Shown here in pieces: positions 1 through 5,212 of a DNA stretch of 9,319 nucleotides. This DNA is from DASSHC01 sp035693105 (GTDB lineage Bacteria > Chloroflexota > Chloroflexia > Thermomicrobiales > Thermomicrobiaceae). Under the pieces are notes generated by a model, which saw only the letters and a program-made list of their open reading frames with translations, made no database searches and was not told the DNA's origin. The translations under genes were made by a program, and so were the position numbers. The stretch is taken from NCBI GenBank assembly GCA_035693105.1, contig DASSHC010000167.1, positions 1 to 9,319 on the forward strand, in the 5' to 3' direction. How positions within the stretch are numbered: position 1 is the first letter of the stretch; every line of letters starts with the position of its first letter.

Positions 1-12
1 CTTCCTCCCTCG
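1..12 (-). promoter_or_regulatory. Ribosome-binding site for a gene off the left edge (probably tsf)
   Basis: Read on the minus strand this is CGAGGGAGGAAG, a strong purine-rich Shine-Dalgarno stretch lying 59 nt after the rpsB stop. A start codon would fall just outside the window. In most bacteria the gene after rpsB is tsf (elongation factor Ts), so that is the expected neighbour, but none of its coding sequence is visible here. Confidence 0.4.
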
Positions 13-35
13 TGATCACTGTGCTGGAGATAGAG

Positions 36-60
36 GCGGGCCGACCGGCCGCCGGCCCGC
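36..60 (-). other. Intercistronic hairpin downstream of rpsB
   Basis: A perfect 8-bp GC stem (36-43 with 53-60, 9-nt loop) sits 10 nt after the rpsB stop and before the ribosome site at the left edge. No T-run follows on the minus strand, so it is not a classical intrinsic terminator. It could stabilise the rpsB 3' end or tune read-through into the next gene. Seen: the inverted repeat. Inferred: its role. Confidence 0.4.
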
Positions 61-70
61 TGATGCCTGT

Positions 71-916
71 TTAGCGCCGCGGGGCGGATTTGCCGTTGCT
101 GTCCTCATCCTCGTCCTCGTCGGGGGTGTACTCCTCGTCGAGGTCGTAGGCGCTCATGGTGTGCTCGTCGACGCCCGGTTCGCCGGCAAAGGCGCTCTCC
201 AGCCGGGTGCGCCCCTCGATGGCCGCATCGGCCAACCGGGAGGCGATCAGGCGCACCGAGCGGATGGCGTCGTCGTTGGCCGGGATGACGTAGTCGACGA
301 GATCAGGGTCGCAGTTGGTGTCGACCATGGCGATGACCGGGATGCCGAGGCGCCGCGCCTCGGCGACCGCGATCGCCTCGCGCTTGGGATCGACCACGAA
401 GATCGCCTGCGGCAACTGGCTGAGGTCGCGCAGCCCGCCGAGCGACAACTGGAGCTTCTCAAGCTCGCGCTGGATGCGGATCTGCTCCTGCTTGGGCAGG
501 TTGTCGAACTCGCCGCTGTGGACCCGTTGCTCCAGCTCGCGCAGGTCGCGCAGCCGGCCGCGAATGGTGACGAAGTTCGTTAGCGTACCGCCCAGCCAGC
601 GGCGGTCGACGAACGGCATGCCGGAGCGGCCTGCCTCGTTGCGGATGGCGTCCTGCGCCTGCTTCTTGGTGCCGACGAAGATGATGCGGCCGCCCCTGGC
701 AGCGACCTCGCGGGCGAAATCCTCCGCCTCGTTGAGGAGCTGGATCGTCTGGCCGAGGTCGATGATGTGGACGCCGTGCCGCTCGACGAAGATGAACGGG
801 CGCATCTTGGGGTTCCAGCGCTTGGTCTGGTGGCCGAAGTGGACACCGGCCTCAAGCAGCGCCTTCATCGTGGCGCGGGCGGTGTCATTGTCTTGTGTTT
901 GGATTGTCGTGACCAA
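71..916 (-). CDS. rpsB: 30S ribosomal protein S2
   Basis: Structural protein of the small ribosomal subunit, needed for S1 docking and translation initiation. The 281-aa product carries the family hallmarks: LLEAGVHFGHQ with RWNPKM at about 20-38, VGTKKQAQDA at about 81-90, RWLGGTLTNF at 106-115 and the VVDPKREAIAVAEARRLGIP block from about 174. The length fits S2 plus a low-complexity acidic C-terminal tail (DEEYTPDEDEDED) ending in basic residues. The start chosen is TTG at 916 because a GGAGAGGA ribosome site lies 7 nt upstream. The first ATG is codon 17 (866-868), directly before the conserved LLEAGVHFGHQ, so a shorter form is possible. The gene has its own promoter and a structured leader; tsf probably follows. 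Identification is certain; only the start is open. Confidence 0.98.
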   Translation of the reverse strand: MVTTIQTQDNDTARATMKALLEAGVHFGHQTKRWNPKMRPFIFVERHGVHIIDLGQTIQLLNEAEDFAREVAARGGRIIFVGTKKQAQDAIRNEAGRSGMPFVDRRWLGGTLTNFVTIRGRLRDLRELEQRVHSGEFDNLPKQEQIRIQRELEKLQLSLGGLRDLSQLPQAIFVVDPKREAIAVAEARRLGIPVIAMVDTNCDPDLVDYVIPANDDAIRSVRLIASRLADAAIEGRTRLESAFAGEPGVDEHTMSAYDLDEEYTPDEDEDEDSNGKSAPRR

Positions 917-1034
917 TGCGTAGTCCTCTCCACGGTTGTTGCACGTCCGTGCCCTTCATCCCATTGCTAGACCGTGCGCACACGGCACCCCAGCCACGGT
1001 CCGGGCACGTGAAAATTTGGCAACGAACGTTGCC
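917..1034 (-). promoter_or_regulatory. Structured 5' leader of rpsB (candidate)
   Basis: About 118 nt of non-coding leader lie between the predicted transcription start and rpsB. It begins with the perfect hairpin GGCAAC-GTTC-GTTGCC (1019-1034), followed by AAATTTT. Next come two mutually exclusive stems: 995-1001 with 970-976 (7 bp), or 981-985 with 972-976 (5 bp, 4-nt loop). A small stem at 941-952 lies just before the ribosome site. Ribosomal protein genes, including rpsB in other bacteria, are often autoregulated through their leaders. A regulatory role here is inference. The first hairpin plus its T-rich tail could instead end transcripts arriving from upstream. Confidence 0.35.
924..931 (-). 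promoter_or_regulatory. rpsB ribosome-binding site deciding a TTG start
   Basis: GGAGAGGA on the minus strand, 7 nt before TTG at 916. It is the only good Shine-Dalgarno match near the rpsB 5' end and favours the TTG over the ATG 48 nt further in. Confidence 0.65.
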
Positions 1035-1040
1035 TCAAGG

Positions 1041-1049
1041 AGTATAGCA
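1041..1049 (-). promoter_or_regulatory. Extended -10 promoter of rpsB
   Basis: On the minus strand TGCTATACT is a TGn-extended -10 with TATACT at 1041-1046. No -35 hexamer is recognisable at the right distance, as is usual for extended -10 promoters. Transcription would begin near 1034. The motif is nearly identical to the one before the SH3 gene (TGCTATAAT). Confidence 0.5.
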
Positions 1050-1115
1050 TAGGCAGGGCGCGGGCCGGCGGGAAGAAGGCGGGTGGCCCCAACAGCCTTC
1101 GGCACCGGGGCACGA

Positions 1116-1173
1116 GGGCAGACACGGCTCCGTTCGATGTCTGCCCCGACAACGGGGACGCCGTCCCCGTTGT
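1116..1173. repeat. Two tandem intergenic hairpins (REP-like element or terminator)
   Basis: Hairpin one is a perfect 9-bp stem, GGGCAGACA (1116-1124) with TGTCTGCCC (1138-1146). Hairpin two is nearly gapless: ACAACGGGGAC (1149-1159), 3-nt loop, GTCCCCGTTGT (1163-1173). The second starts 5 nt after the stop of the SH3 gene. Neither is followed by a T-run on either strand, so efficient intrinsic termination is doubtful. The arrangement resembles dispersed REP-type intergenic elements. The copy number in the genome cannot be seen here. Confidence 0.5.
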
Positions 1174-1178
1174 GGAAC

Positions 1179-2153
1179 CTACGCCGCGGGCTTGAGGAAG
1201 TCGCCGGCGATCCAGCCGGTCTTGTCGCCGGCCTTGACCGGCCACCAAGTGTAGTTCTCGCCCTCTTTCGAGTCGCCGGTGATCGTCACGTCGGTGCCAT
1301 CGGGGAGCTTGGCCACGATCTCGGCGTTGGTGTTGGGGTCGGCCCGCATGTTGACGCCGGTCCCGCCGGCGTTGACGATCGCCTTGATCCCCGCCTTGAG
1401 CGTCGTCGAGGTGGCCGGCGTGGCGCCGGTGTTGGCGCTGGCGGTGGCGGTGCTGGCGATGTGGGTGGGCGGCACGCCGGCCGCGCTGGTCGCGGTCGGG
1501 CTGCCGAGGTTGATGTTCGGGATACTGATGGTGGTCGGTGAGGCAGAGGCCCCGGCAGCGCCGCTGTTGTTGTCGTTGCCGAGGAGATTGCTGATCCAGA
1601 ACCAGGCCAGCGCCAGCAGAACGATCACGCCGAGCACGGGGAGCGCGATGCGGATGTAGTCGGTCCAGTAGCGCTCGTCGGGGTTGTAGTTGAACTGGTG
1701 CTCGGATCCGCCGCCACCGCCGCCAGCGCCGCCAGCGCCCCCGCCCGAGCCGCCCATTCGCCCGGTGGCCCCGTACCGGTCGCGCGGGTCGAGGTCCTCG
1801 TCGTCCTCGTCATCGCCGAACGGGCGTCGGGTTCCAGACGGGGGGTACTGGCCCATGTCATCTCCTCCGTCACCCTGGGCGCCGGCGTTGCGGCGGAGCC
1901 CAGCGAACTGCACAGGTGCGACGACGACCGGCGCGGCGCCCTCGGTCTCGGAGCGAGCGTTGGGCGCATCCTCGGCGACGGCGCCGTCGATCGGTTCCCA
2001 ATAGTTCCCCATCCCGCGGTCGCAGTCGAGGTCATCCTCACCGACGAGATGGCTTTGCTGGGGAGAATAGAGAAGCGGGTTACGACACCAGCCCTTACGC
2101 CAGATCGGCGCGGGCTCGTAGTACTTGCAGGTGCTGCACTTCCGGACGGTCAC
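1179..2153 (-). CDS. Membrane-anchored SH3-domain protein with N-terminal Cys cluster
   Basis: The 324-aa protein has four parts. (1) Residues 1-55 hold four cysteines (C6, C9, C23, C44; C-x2-C-x13-C-x20-C) with aromatic residues, which could bind zinc or iron. (2) Residues 60-160 are low-complexity: an acidic stretch (GDDEDDEDLDPRDR) and a glycine run (about 134-149). (3) One membrane helix at about 167-189 (IALPVLGVIVLLALAWFWI). (4) A Ser/Thr/Ala linker leads to a bacterial SH3 (SH3b) domain at about 257-321, with VNMRADPNTNAEIVAKLPDGT and TGWIAGDFLKPAA. Without a signal peptide the likely topology is Cys cluster inside and SH3b outside, where such domains commonly bind cell-wall peptides. 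Start is GTG at 2153 with GAGAGGGA about 5 nt upstream. It has its own promoter at 2273-2281. The SH3b call is firm; the Cys domain belongs to no family I can name, and the biological role is unknown. Confidence 0.85.
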   Translation of the reverse strand: MTVRKCSTCKYYEPAPIWRKGWCRNPLLYSPQQSHLVGEDDLDCDRGMGNYWEPIDGAVAEDAPNARSETEGAAPVVVAPVQFAGLRRNAGAQGDGGDDMGQYPPSGTRRPFGDDEDDEDLDPRDRYGATGRMGGSGGGAGGAGGGGGGSEHQFNYNPDERYWTDYIRIALPVLGVIVLLALAWFWISNLLGNDNNSGAAGASASPTTISIPNINLGSPTATSAAGVPPTHIASTATASANTGATPATSTTLKAGIKAIVNAGGTGVNMRADPNTNAEIVAKLPDGTDVTITGDSKEGENYTWWPVKAGDKTGWIAGDFLKPAA

Positions 2154-2272
2154 GCCGGTCCCTCTCTGCCACGCCCTGGGTCTGCTTGCTGCGGCTCGGG
2201 TCGGGCAGCAATGATAGCAGACTCAAAACGTCCCTTGGGATCGCGTGCTCGATTACCCCAGCCGTCCGGGCC

Positions 2273-2281
2273 ATTATAGCA
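2273..2281 (-). promoter_or_regulatory. Extended -10 promoter of the SH3 gene
   Basis: TGCTATAAT on the minus strand combines a perfect -10 (TATAAT, 2273-2278) with the TGn extension. The -35 region is poor. It lies 33 nt beyond the bactofilin stop and gives a leader of roughly 110 nt. It implies the SH3 gene is transcribed separately from the bactofilin pair, although read-through is possible because no terminator separates them. Confidence 0.55.
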
Positions 2282-2314
2282 TGGTGCTCCGGCGTGGGAA
2301 CCGTCGCGGAATGG

Positions 2315-2830
2315 CTACTGCTCGCCGCGCGCGCGACGCGGCGCCGGCAGGCCCGACTCCTCTTCGCCGCCGAAGCGGCGCAGCATCGGGTTGCCGTCCT
2401 CCACTTGGGGCACGCCGCCGGAGGCGGCGCTGAGCGGCCCGGCCCCCTCCATACGCAGCTCCCCCTCGTAGATCGCGCCTTCGTTGATGACCAGCGTCTC
2501 GGTGACCACGCTGGCCACCACCCGGCCGGTCGGCATAATCTGCAGCTTGCCGTGGCAGGTCACGTTGCCGCGCAACTGGCCGGCGACGGCGATATTCGCC
2601 GCCTCGACGGTGGCGTCGACATCGGCGCCCTCCGCGATGAAGAGCAGTCCCTGGCAGCGGAGCGTGCCGCGCATCTCGCCCTCGATGCGCAAGTCGCGCT
2701 TGGTGGTAAACGTGCCCTCGACCGTCGAGTAACGGTCGACCAGACTGAAGGCCTCGGGAGCCGCGGTGTGCTGGGGCAGCCCCTCGCCGAAGCCCGAGGG
2801 TGGGGGCTGGCTCGCCGGCCGGTAGGTCAT
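2315..2830 (-). CDS. Bactofilin family protein (second of pair)
   Basis: Bactofilins polymerise without nucleotide into membrane-associated filaments that act as scaffolds for cell-shape, wall or polar proteins. The 171-aa protein has a proline-rich N-terminal tail (1-27) and a bactofilin (DUF583) beta-helix core at about 30-128, seen as short repeating hydrophobic/glycine rungs (RIEGEMRGTLRCQGLLFIAEGADVD, ANIAVAGQLRGNV, KLQIMPTGRVVASV, LVINEGAIYEGELRM). A disordered basic C-tail ends in PAPRRARGEQ. Start is ATG at 2830 with AGGAGG at 2836-2841, 5 nt away. It lies 39 nt after the upstream bactofilin on the same transcript. The gap holds a 6-bp hairpin (2846-2851 with 2855-2860). Two different bactofilins in one operon suggest a mixed polymer; that is inference. 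Confidence 0.9.
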   Translation of the reverse strand: MTYRPASQPPPSGFGEGLPQHTAAPEAFSLVDRYSTVEGTFTTKRDLRIEGEMRGTLRCQGLLFIAEGADVDATVEAANIAVAGQLRGNVTCHGKLQIMPTGRVVASVVTETLVINEGAIYEGELRMEGAGPLSAASGGVPQVEDGNPMLRRFGGEEESGLPAPRRARGEQ

Positions 2831-2869
2831 CTACGCCTCCTCGGACGCCGCCAAGCGGCGGCCTTCCTC

Positions 2870-3508
2870 CTACTGCGACGACCGGCGCGGCTTCGGCGCC
2901 GCGGGAGCCGGCGGCTCGGTCGTCAACGCCGCGTTCCCGGTTTCCATCTTGAGTTGCCCCGAGAGTCGCGCCCCCTCGTGGACGATCAGCTTGGGCGCGC
3001 GCACATCGCCGGCGACGTGGCCCTGCGGCAGGAGCTCCAGCCGGCCCCGCGCCTCGATCTTGCCGCGGACGACGCCGGCCACGATTACGTTGTCGGCGAA
3101 GAGCTGCGCGTCGACCTCGGCGCCCTCGGCGACGAAGACGTCGTTGTTGCTGTGCAGCTCGCCGTCGGCCTTACCGTGGATGTGGACCGACCCCTCGCTC
3201 TTCAGCGTCCCGTTCCAGTGGGCGTTGGCGGCGATGACGCTGGTATTGGCGTCGGCCGCTTGAAAGGTGGGACGGAAGCTCTGGGTGGGCGCGGCGGCGC
3301 GGCTGCCCGTCTCCTCGTGAATGCGGCTGGGGGCGTAGGTCAGCTCGTCACGCGGCGCGGCCGGGCCGGCGAACTCCTCGGCCGGCGGCTGCTCGCTGTA
3401 GCGAAACTCGTCGGTCGCGGGCTCCTCCTCGCCCTGCAACTGCTTGCGCAGGCTGGAGATTTGCCGCTGGAAGGAGTCGGTCCGGTTGTCCTTGCGAAAG
3501 AAGCTCAC
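2870..3508 (-). CDS. Bactofilin family protein (first of pair), long N-terminal tail
   Basis: The 212-aa product has a bactofilin core at about 90-189 (SVIAANAHWNGTLKSEG, VHIHGKADGELHSNNDVFVAEGAEVD, NVIVAGVVRGKIEARGRLELLP, LIVHEGARLSGQLKM). A roughly 85-residue N-terminal tail carries a short charged heptad-like stretch (SFQRQISSLRKQLQGEEE), and a Pro/Lys/Arg tail follows the core. Bactofilins usually have short tails, so the N-terminus may carry a partner- or membrane-binding site. Start is GTG at 3508 because AGGAGGT lies exactly 6 nt upstream. The frame stays open to 3847. Another GTG at 3640, with GGAGGG about 8 nt before it, would add 44 Ala/Gly-rich residues and cannot be excluded. It is the first gene of the bactofilin operon, read from the promoter at 3811-3839. 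Confidence 0.9.
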   Translation of the reverse strand: MSFFRKDNRTDSFQRQISSLRKQLQGEEEPATDEFRYSEQPPAEEFAGPAAPRDELTYAPSRIHEETGSRAAAPTQSFRPTFQAADANTSVIAANAHWNGTLKSEGSVHIHGKADGELHSNNDVFVAEGAEVDAQLFADNVIVAGVVRGKIEARGRLELLPQGHVAGDVRAPKLIVHEGARLSGQLKMETGNAALTTEPPAPAAPKPRRSSQ

Positions 3509-3514
3509 GTTCCC

Positions 3515-3521
3515 ACCTCCT
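3515..3521 (-). promoter_or_regulatory. Ribosome-binding site fixing the start of the first bactofilin
   Basis: AGGAGGT on the minus strand, 6 nt before GTG at 3508. It is the best Shine-Dalgarno match in the region and the reason the open frame further upstream is treated as leader. Confidence 0.7.
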
Positions 3522-3804
3522 GCCGGTCCCCCGGCACCCGCGGCGGCCGCGAGCCCGGCGGCGCGTGTCGAAAGGCTGAGCCGCATGCTGGCCAGCGGCG
3601 CCGTCGACCGGCGCCAGGACGTCGCGATCCAGTCGGTCACCTTCGCCGCCCTCCAAGCTCTGCCAACGGCTTTGCCACGAAATGCGTTGAGAATTTCCTT
3701 GCAACCATCCGGTATCGGTCGGGCAATCATCGCTGGATCGCTCCCCCGCGATTCTACTACGTGACCCTTTCGCATCGCCGCGCGCACCCCATCCGCTGAC
3801 CGGC
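3522..3804 (-). other. Long 5' leader of the bactofilin operon, no confident gene
   Basis: Between the predicted transcription start (about 3804) and the ribosome site lie some 280 nt. The bactofilin frame is open through it, but codons around 3650-3715 have only about half G/C in third position, unlike real genes here, so translation is unlikely in that part. A 23-codon frame starting at 3718 (MVARKFSTHF...) has no ribosome site. The stretch could be a regulatory leader or partly an N-terminal extension of the bactofilin; I see no known riboswitch. Confidence 0.35.
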
Positions 3805-3810
3805 ACTGCC

Positions 3811-3839
3811 AGTATACGGTGTACGTACATACTTGTCCA
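3811..3839 (-). promoter_or_regulatory. Sigma-70-type promoter of the bactofilin operon with a palindrome in the spacer
   Basis: On the minus strand: TGGACA (3834-3839), exactly 17 nt, TATACT (3811-3816). Each hexamer matches consensus at five of six bases, making it one of the best promoters in the window. The spacer contains the perfect 10-bp palindrome TGTACGTACA (3820-3829), a plausible operator for a dimeric repressor. The regulator is unknown. Confidence 0.65.
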
Positions 3840-3918
3840 GGGGACACGGCATGCGCTCTGCGACCAAATTGATTCGGTGTGGCTTCCCTTCCCCGGGCGG
3901 GCGAGGTAGAGTAGGGCC

Positions 3919-4194
3919 ATGGAAGAAGATGACCGCGGGGCGATGTACGCGTTCTTCGGCGTCCTCGTCGCCTTCAAGGTCTTCACGCTCATCCTCATCT
4001 TCGCGCTGATCACCTCCTGGGAAACACTGGCGTTCCTGGTGCTCGGCCATGCGCTCTGGATCGGGATCGCGGCCGTCGTCTTCTGGAGTCCGGCACTCTT
4101 CTGGCTGCGGCTGCACCGGGTCCGGCGCCGCCGTAGGCGCCTGCTGCGCGCCGAGTGGAACGTCGAAGAGCCCAACCCTACCCGGCACTCGTAG
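3919..4194 (+). CDS. Small two-helix membrane protein, unknown function
   Basis: The 91-aa protein has an acidic N-terminus (MEEDDRG), hydrophobic helices at about 9-31 (YAFFGVLVAFKVFTLILIFAL) and 37-62 (LAFLVLGHALWIGIAAVVFW), and a very basic stretch at 64-76 (LRLHRVRRRRRRLL). By the positive-inside rule the arginine cluster, and therefore both ends, should be cytoplasmic. Third codon positions are strongly G/C, as in the neighbouring genes, which supports real coding. The ribosome site is mediocre (GAGG about 13 nt or AGGG 3 nt upstream of ATG 3919). It is divergent from the bactofilin operon, whose promoter lies about 80 nt away. I recognise no family and propose no function. Confidence 0.7.
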   Translation: MEEDDRGAMYAFFGVLVAFKVFTLILIFALITSWETLAFLVLGHALWIGIAAVVFWSPALFWLRLHRVRRRRRRLLRAEWNVEEPNPTRHS

Positions 4195-4259
4195 CGCGCC
4201 CTCACCGTTTGCACACCCCTCCTCCCCGCTCGGGCCGCCCATCATTAACATGCAGCAAC

Positions 4260-4279
4260 ATGCATCCCAGTGGTTGCAT
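4260..4279 (+). promoter_or_regulatory. Operator dyad 1 of the arsR operon
   Basis: ATGCATCC-CAGT-GGTTGCAT: 8-bp arms with one mismatched pair, around a 4-bp centre. The right arm overlaps the -35 hexamer (4274-4279). An additional direct repeat AACATGCA at 4247-4254 and 4257-4264 (10-bp period) runs into it from upstream. It is probably bound by the ArsR protein encoded downstream; the binding is inferred. Confidence 0.6.
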
Positions 4280-4302
4280 TTCCCCGCGCCACCGGTTATG
4301 AT
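4274..4302 (+). promoter_or_regulatory. Promoter of the SRPBCC-arsR-SRPBCC operon
   Basis: TTGCAT (4274-4279), 17 nt, TATGAT (4297-4302). The -10 matches at five of six positions, the -35 only at TTG. Transcription would begin near 4309, practically at the Shine-Dalgarno (AGGAGG, 4309-4314), so the leader is only about 12 nt. Each hexamer is embedded in one of the two operator dyads. Confidence 0.6.
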
Positions 4303-4320
4303 GCAACCAGGAGGTTGCAA
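4301..4320 (+). promoter_or_regulatory. Operator dyad 2 of the arsR operon
   Basis: ATGCAACC-AGGA-GGTTGCAA covers the end of the -10, the predicted start site and the whole Shine-Dalgarno, ending at the base before ATG 4321. It shares the form ATGCAWCC-N4-GGTTGCAW with dyad 1, centre-to-centre 41 bp, about four helical turns. A bound protein here would block initiation directly. Confidence 0.65.
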
Positions 4321-4791
4321 ATGACGACTGACGCGGGGACGGATCACACCACCGATCGCATCGAGCGCAGCATCGACATTCAGGCGCCGCGCGCGCGCGT
4401 CTGGCGCGCGCTGGCGGACGCCGCGCAGTTCGGCGCCTGGTTTGGGGTCAGCTTCGACGGCCCCTTCACGCCGGGCGCGCGGCTGACGGGGACGCTCACG
4501 GACCCGGATTGGGCGCACGTGAGCTTCGCCGTCGTCGTCGAACGCATCGAGCCGGAAAGCCTGTTCACCTATCGCTGGCACCCCTTCGCGGTCGAGCCGG
4601 GGGTGGACTACGAGCAGGAGCCGATGACCCTGGTCGAGTTCCAGCTCGACGAGGTGCCCGGCGGCACGCGGCTCACCGTGGTCGAATCGGGCTTCGACGG
4701 CATTCCACCAGAGCGCCGGGGCATCGCCTTCCGCATGAACGACCAGGGCTGGGCCGAGCAGGTGCGCCGGGTCGCGGCCTATGTCACCTGA
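4321..4791 (+). CDS. SRPBCC/AHSA1-family START-like protein (first of operon)
   Basis: The 156-aa protein fills the AHSA1-like SRPBCC fold, a helix-grip barrel with a deep hydrophobic ligand cavity. Family features are IERSIDIQAPRARVWRALAD at about 14-33, WFGVSFDGPFTPGARLTGTL (40-59), the VVERIEPESLFTYRWHP strand pair (72-88), MTLVEFQLDEVPGGTRLTVVESGF (102-125), and the C-terminal helix GWAEQVRRVAAYV. Start is ATG 4321 with AGGAGG 6 nt upstream; the frame is open further upstream but without a ribosome site and inside the promoter. Its end overlaps arsR by 11 nt, so the two are translationally coupled. Members of this family bind lipids, aromatic compounds or drugs; no ligand or catalytic residue can be assigned from sequence. 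Confidence 0.88.
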   Translation: MTTDAGTDHTTDRIERSIDIQAPRARVWRALADAAQFGAWFGVSFDGPFTPGARLTGTLTDPDWAHVSFAVVVERIEPESLFTYRWHPFAVEPGVDYEQEPMTLVEFQLDEVPGGTRLTVVESGFDGIPPERRGIAFRMNDQGWAEQVRRVAAYVT

Positions 4792-5143
4792 GAGCGGCGA
4801 CCCCATCGACGCGGCCGAGGCCGCGTCGCTCTTCGCGGCGCTGAGCGACCCGACGCGCCTGACGCTGGTCGATCGCCTCTGCGCCGGTGGACCGCAGTCG
4901 ATCGCGCAGCTGACGGCCGGCGGCTCGATCACGCGCCAGGCGGTCACCAAACATCTGCGCGTGCTGGCCGAGGCGGGGTTGGCGCACGACAACCAGCGCG
5001 GCCGGGAGCGCATCTGGACGCTCGATCTGGCGCGGCTTGACGAGGCGCGCCGGCATCTCGATCAGATCGAACAGCAGTGGGACCGGGCGCTCGGGCGCTT
5101 GAAGATGTTTGTCGAACAGGAGGAGCGAGACGTCATGGAGTGA
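4781..5143 (+). CDS. ArsR-family winged-helix transcriptional repressor
   Basis: The 120-aa regulator begins inside the end of the preceding SRPBCC gene (ATG 4781; 11-nt overlap, weak ribosome site, coupling expected). The winged helix-turn-helix spans about 15-82: FAALSDPTRLTLVDRL, a helix-turn-helix with recognition helix TRQAVTKHLRVLAEAGL (51-67), and the wing NQRGRERIWTL. It ends in a helix EQQWDRALGRLKMFVEQEE typical of regulators found beside AHSA1 genes. The ELCVCDL metal site of classical ArsR/SmtB is absent and there is one cysteine (C34), so it is probably not a metal sensor. It most likely represses its own operon through the two dyads at 4260-4320; the signal could be a ligand of the flanking SRPBCC proteins, which is speculation. 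Confidence 0.92.
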   Translation: MSPESGDPIDAAEAASLFAALSDPTRLTLVDRLCAGGPQSIAQLTAGGSITRQAVTKHLRVLAEAGLAHDNQRGRERIWTLDLARLDEARRHLDQIEQQWDRALGRLKMFVEQEERDVME

Positions 5144-5212
5144 GATGGCCGGACTGGGGAGCGATGACGGCATGACGACGGCACCAGACCGCACCGGAAG
5201 GGATTCCACGCG

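Noticed and set aside
1699..1760. Tandem-repeat-like GCC/ACC stretch
   Set aside because: It encodes the glycine-rich linker of the SH3 protein; no regular unit beyond codon reiteration, and no CRISPR-like repeat/spacer pattern.
3710..3728. TGCAACC-ATCC-GGTATCG resembling the arsR operator
   Set aside because: Only one half-site matches; the other arm fails after GGT, and it lies within the bactofilin leader far from a promoter. Probably chance.
1916..3799. Plus-strand open frame of 627 codons opposite the SH3 and bactofilin genes
   Set aside because: It is Arg/Ala/Gly-rich antisense reading of two clear bactofilin genes in GC-rich DNA, with no recognisable domain and no ribosome site.
4301..4320. 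RNA hairpin sequestering the Shine-Dalgarno before the first SRPBCC gene
   Set aside because: The left arm lies at or before the predicted transcription start (about 4309), so the stem would not form in the mRNA; a DNA operator explains it better.
3757..5013. Minus-strand open frame of 418 codons
   Set aside because: It covers the antisense of the small membrane protein, the SRPBCC gene and arsR and crosses their promoter; composition is typical of a GC-rich shadow frame.
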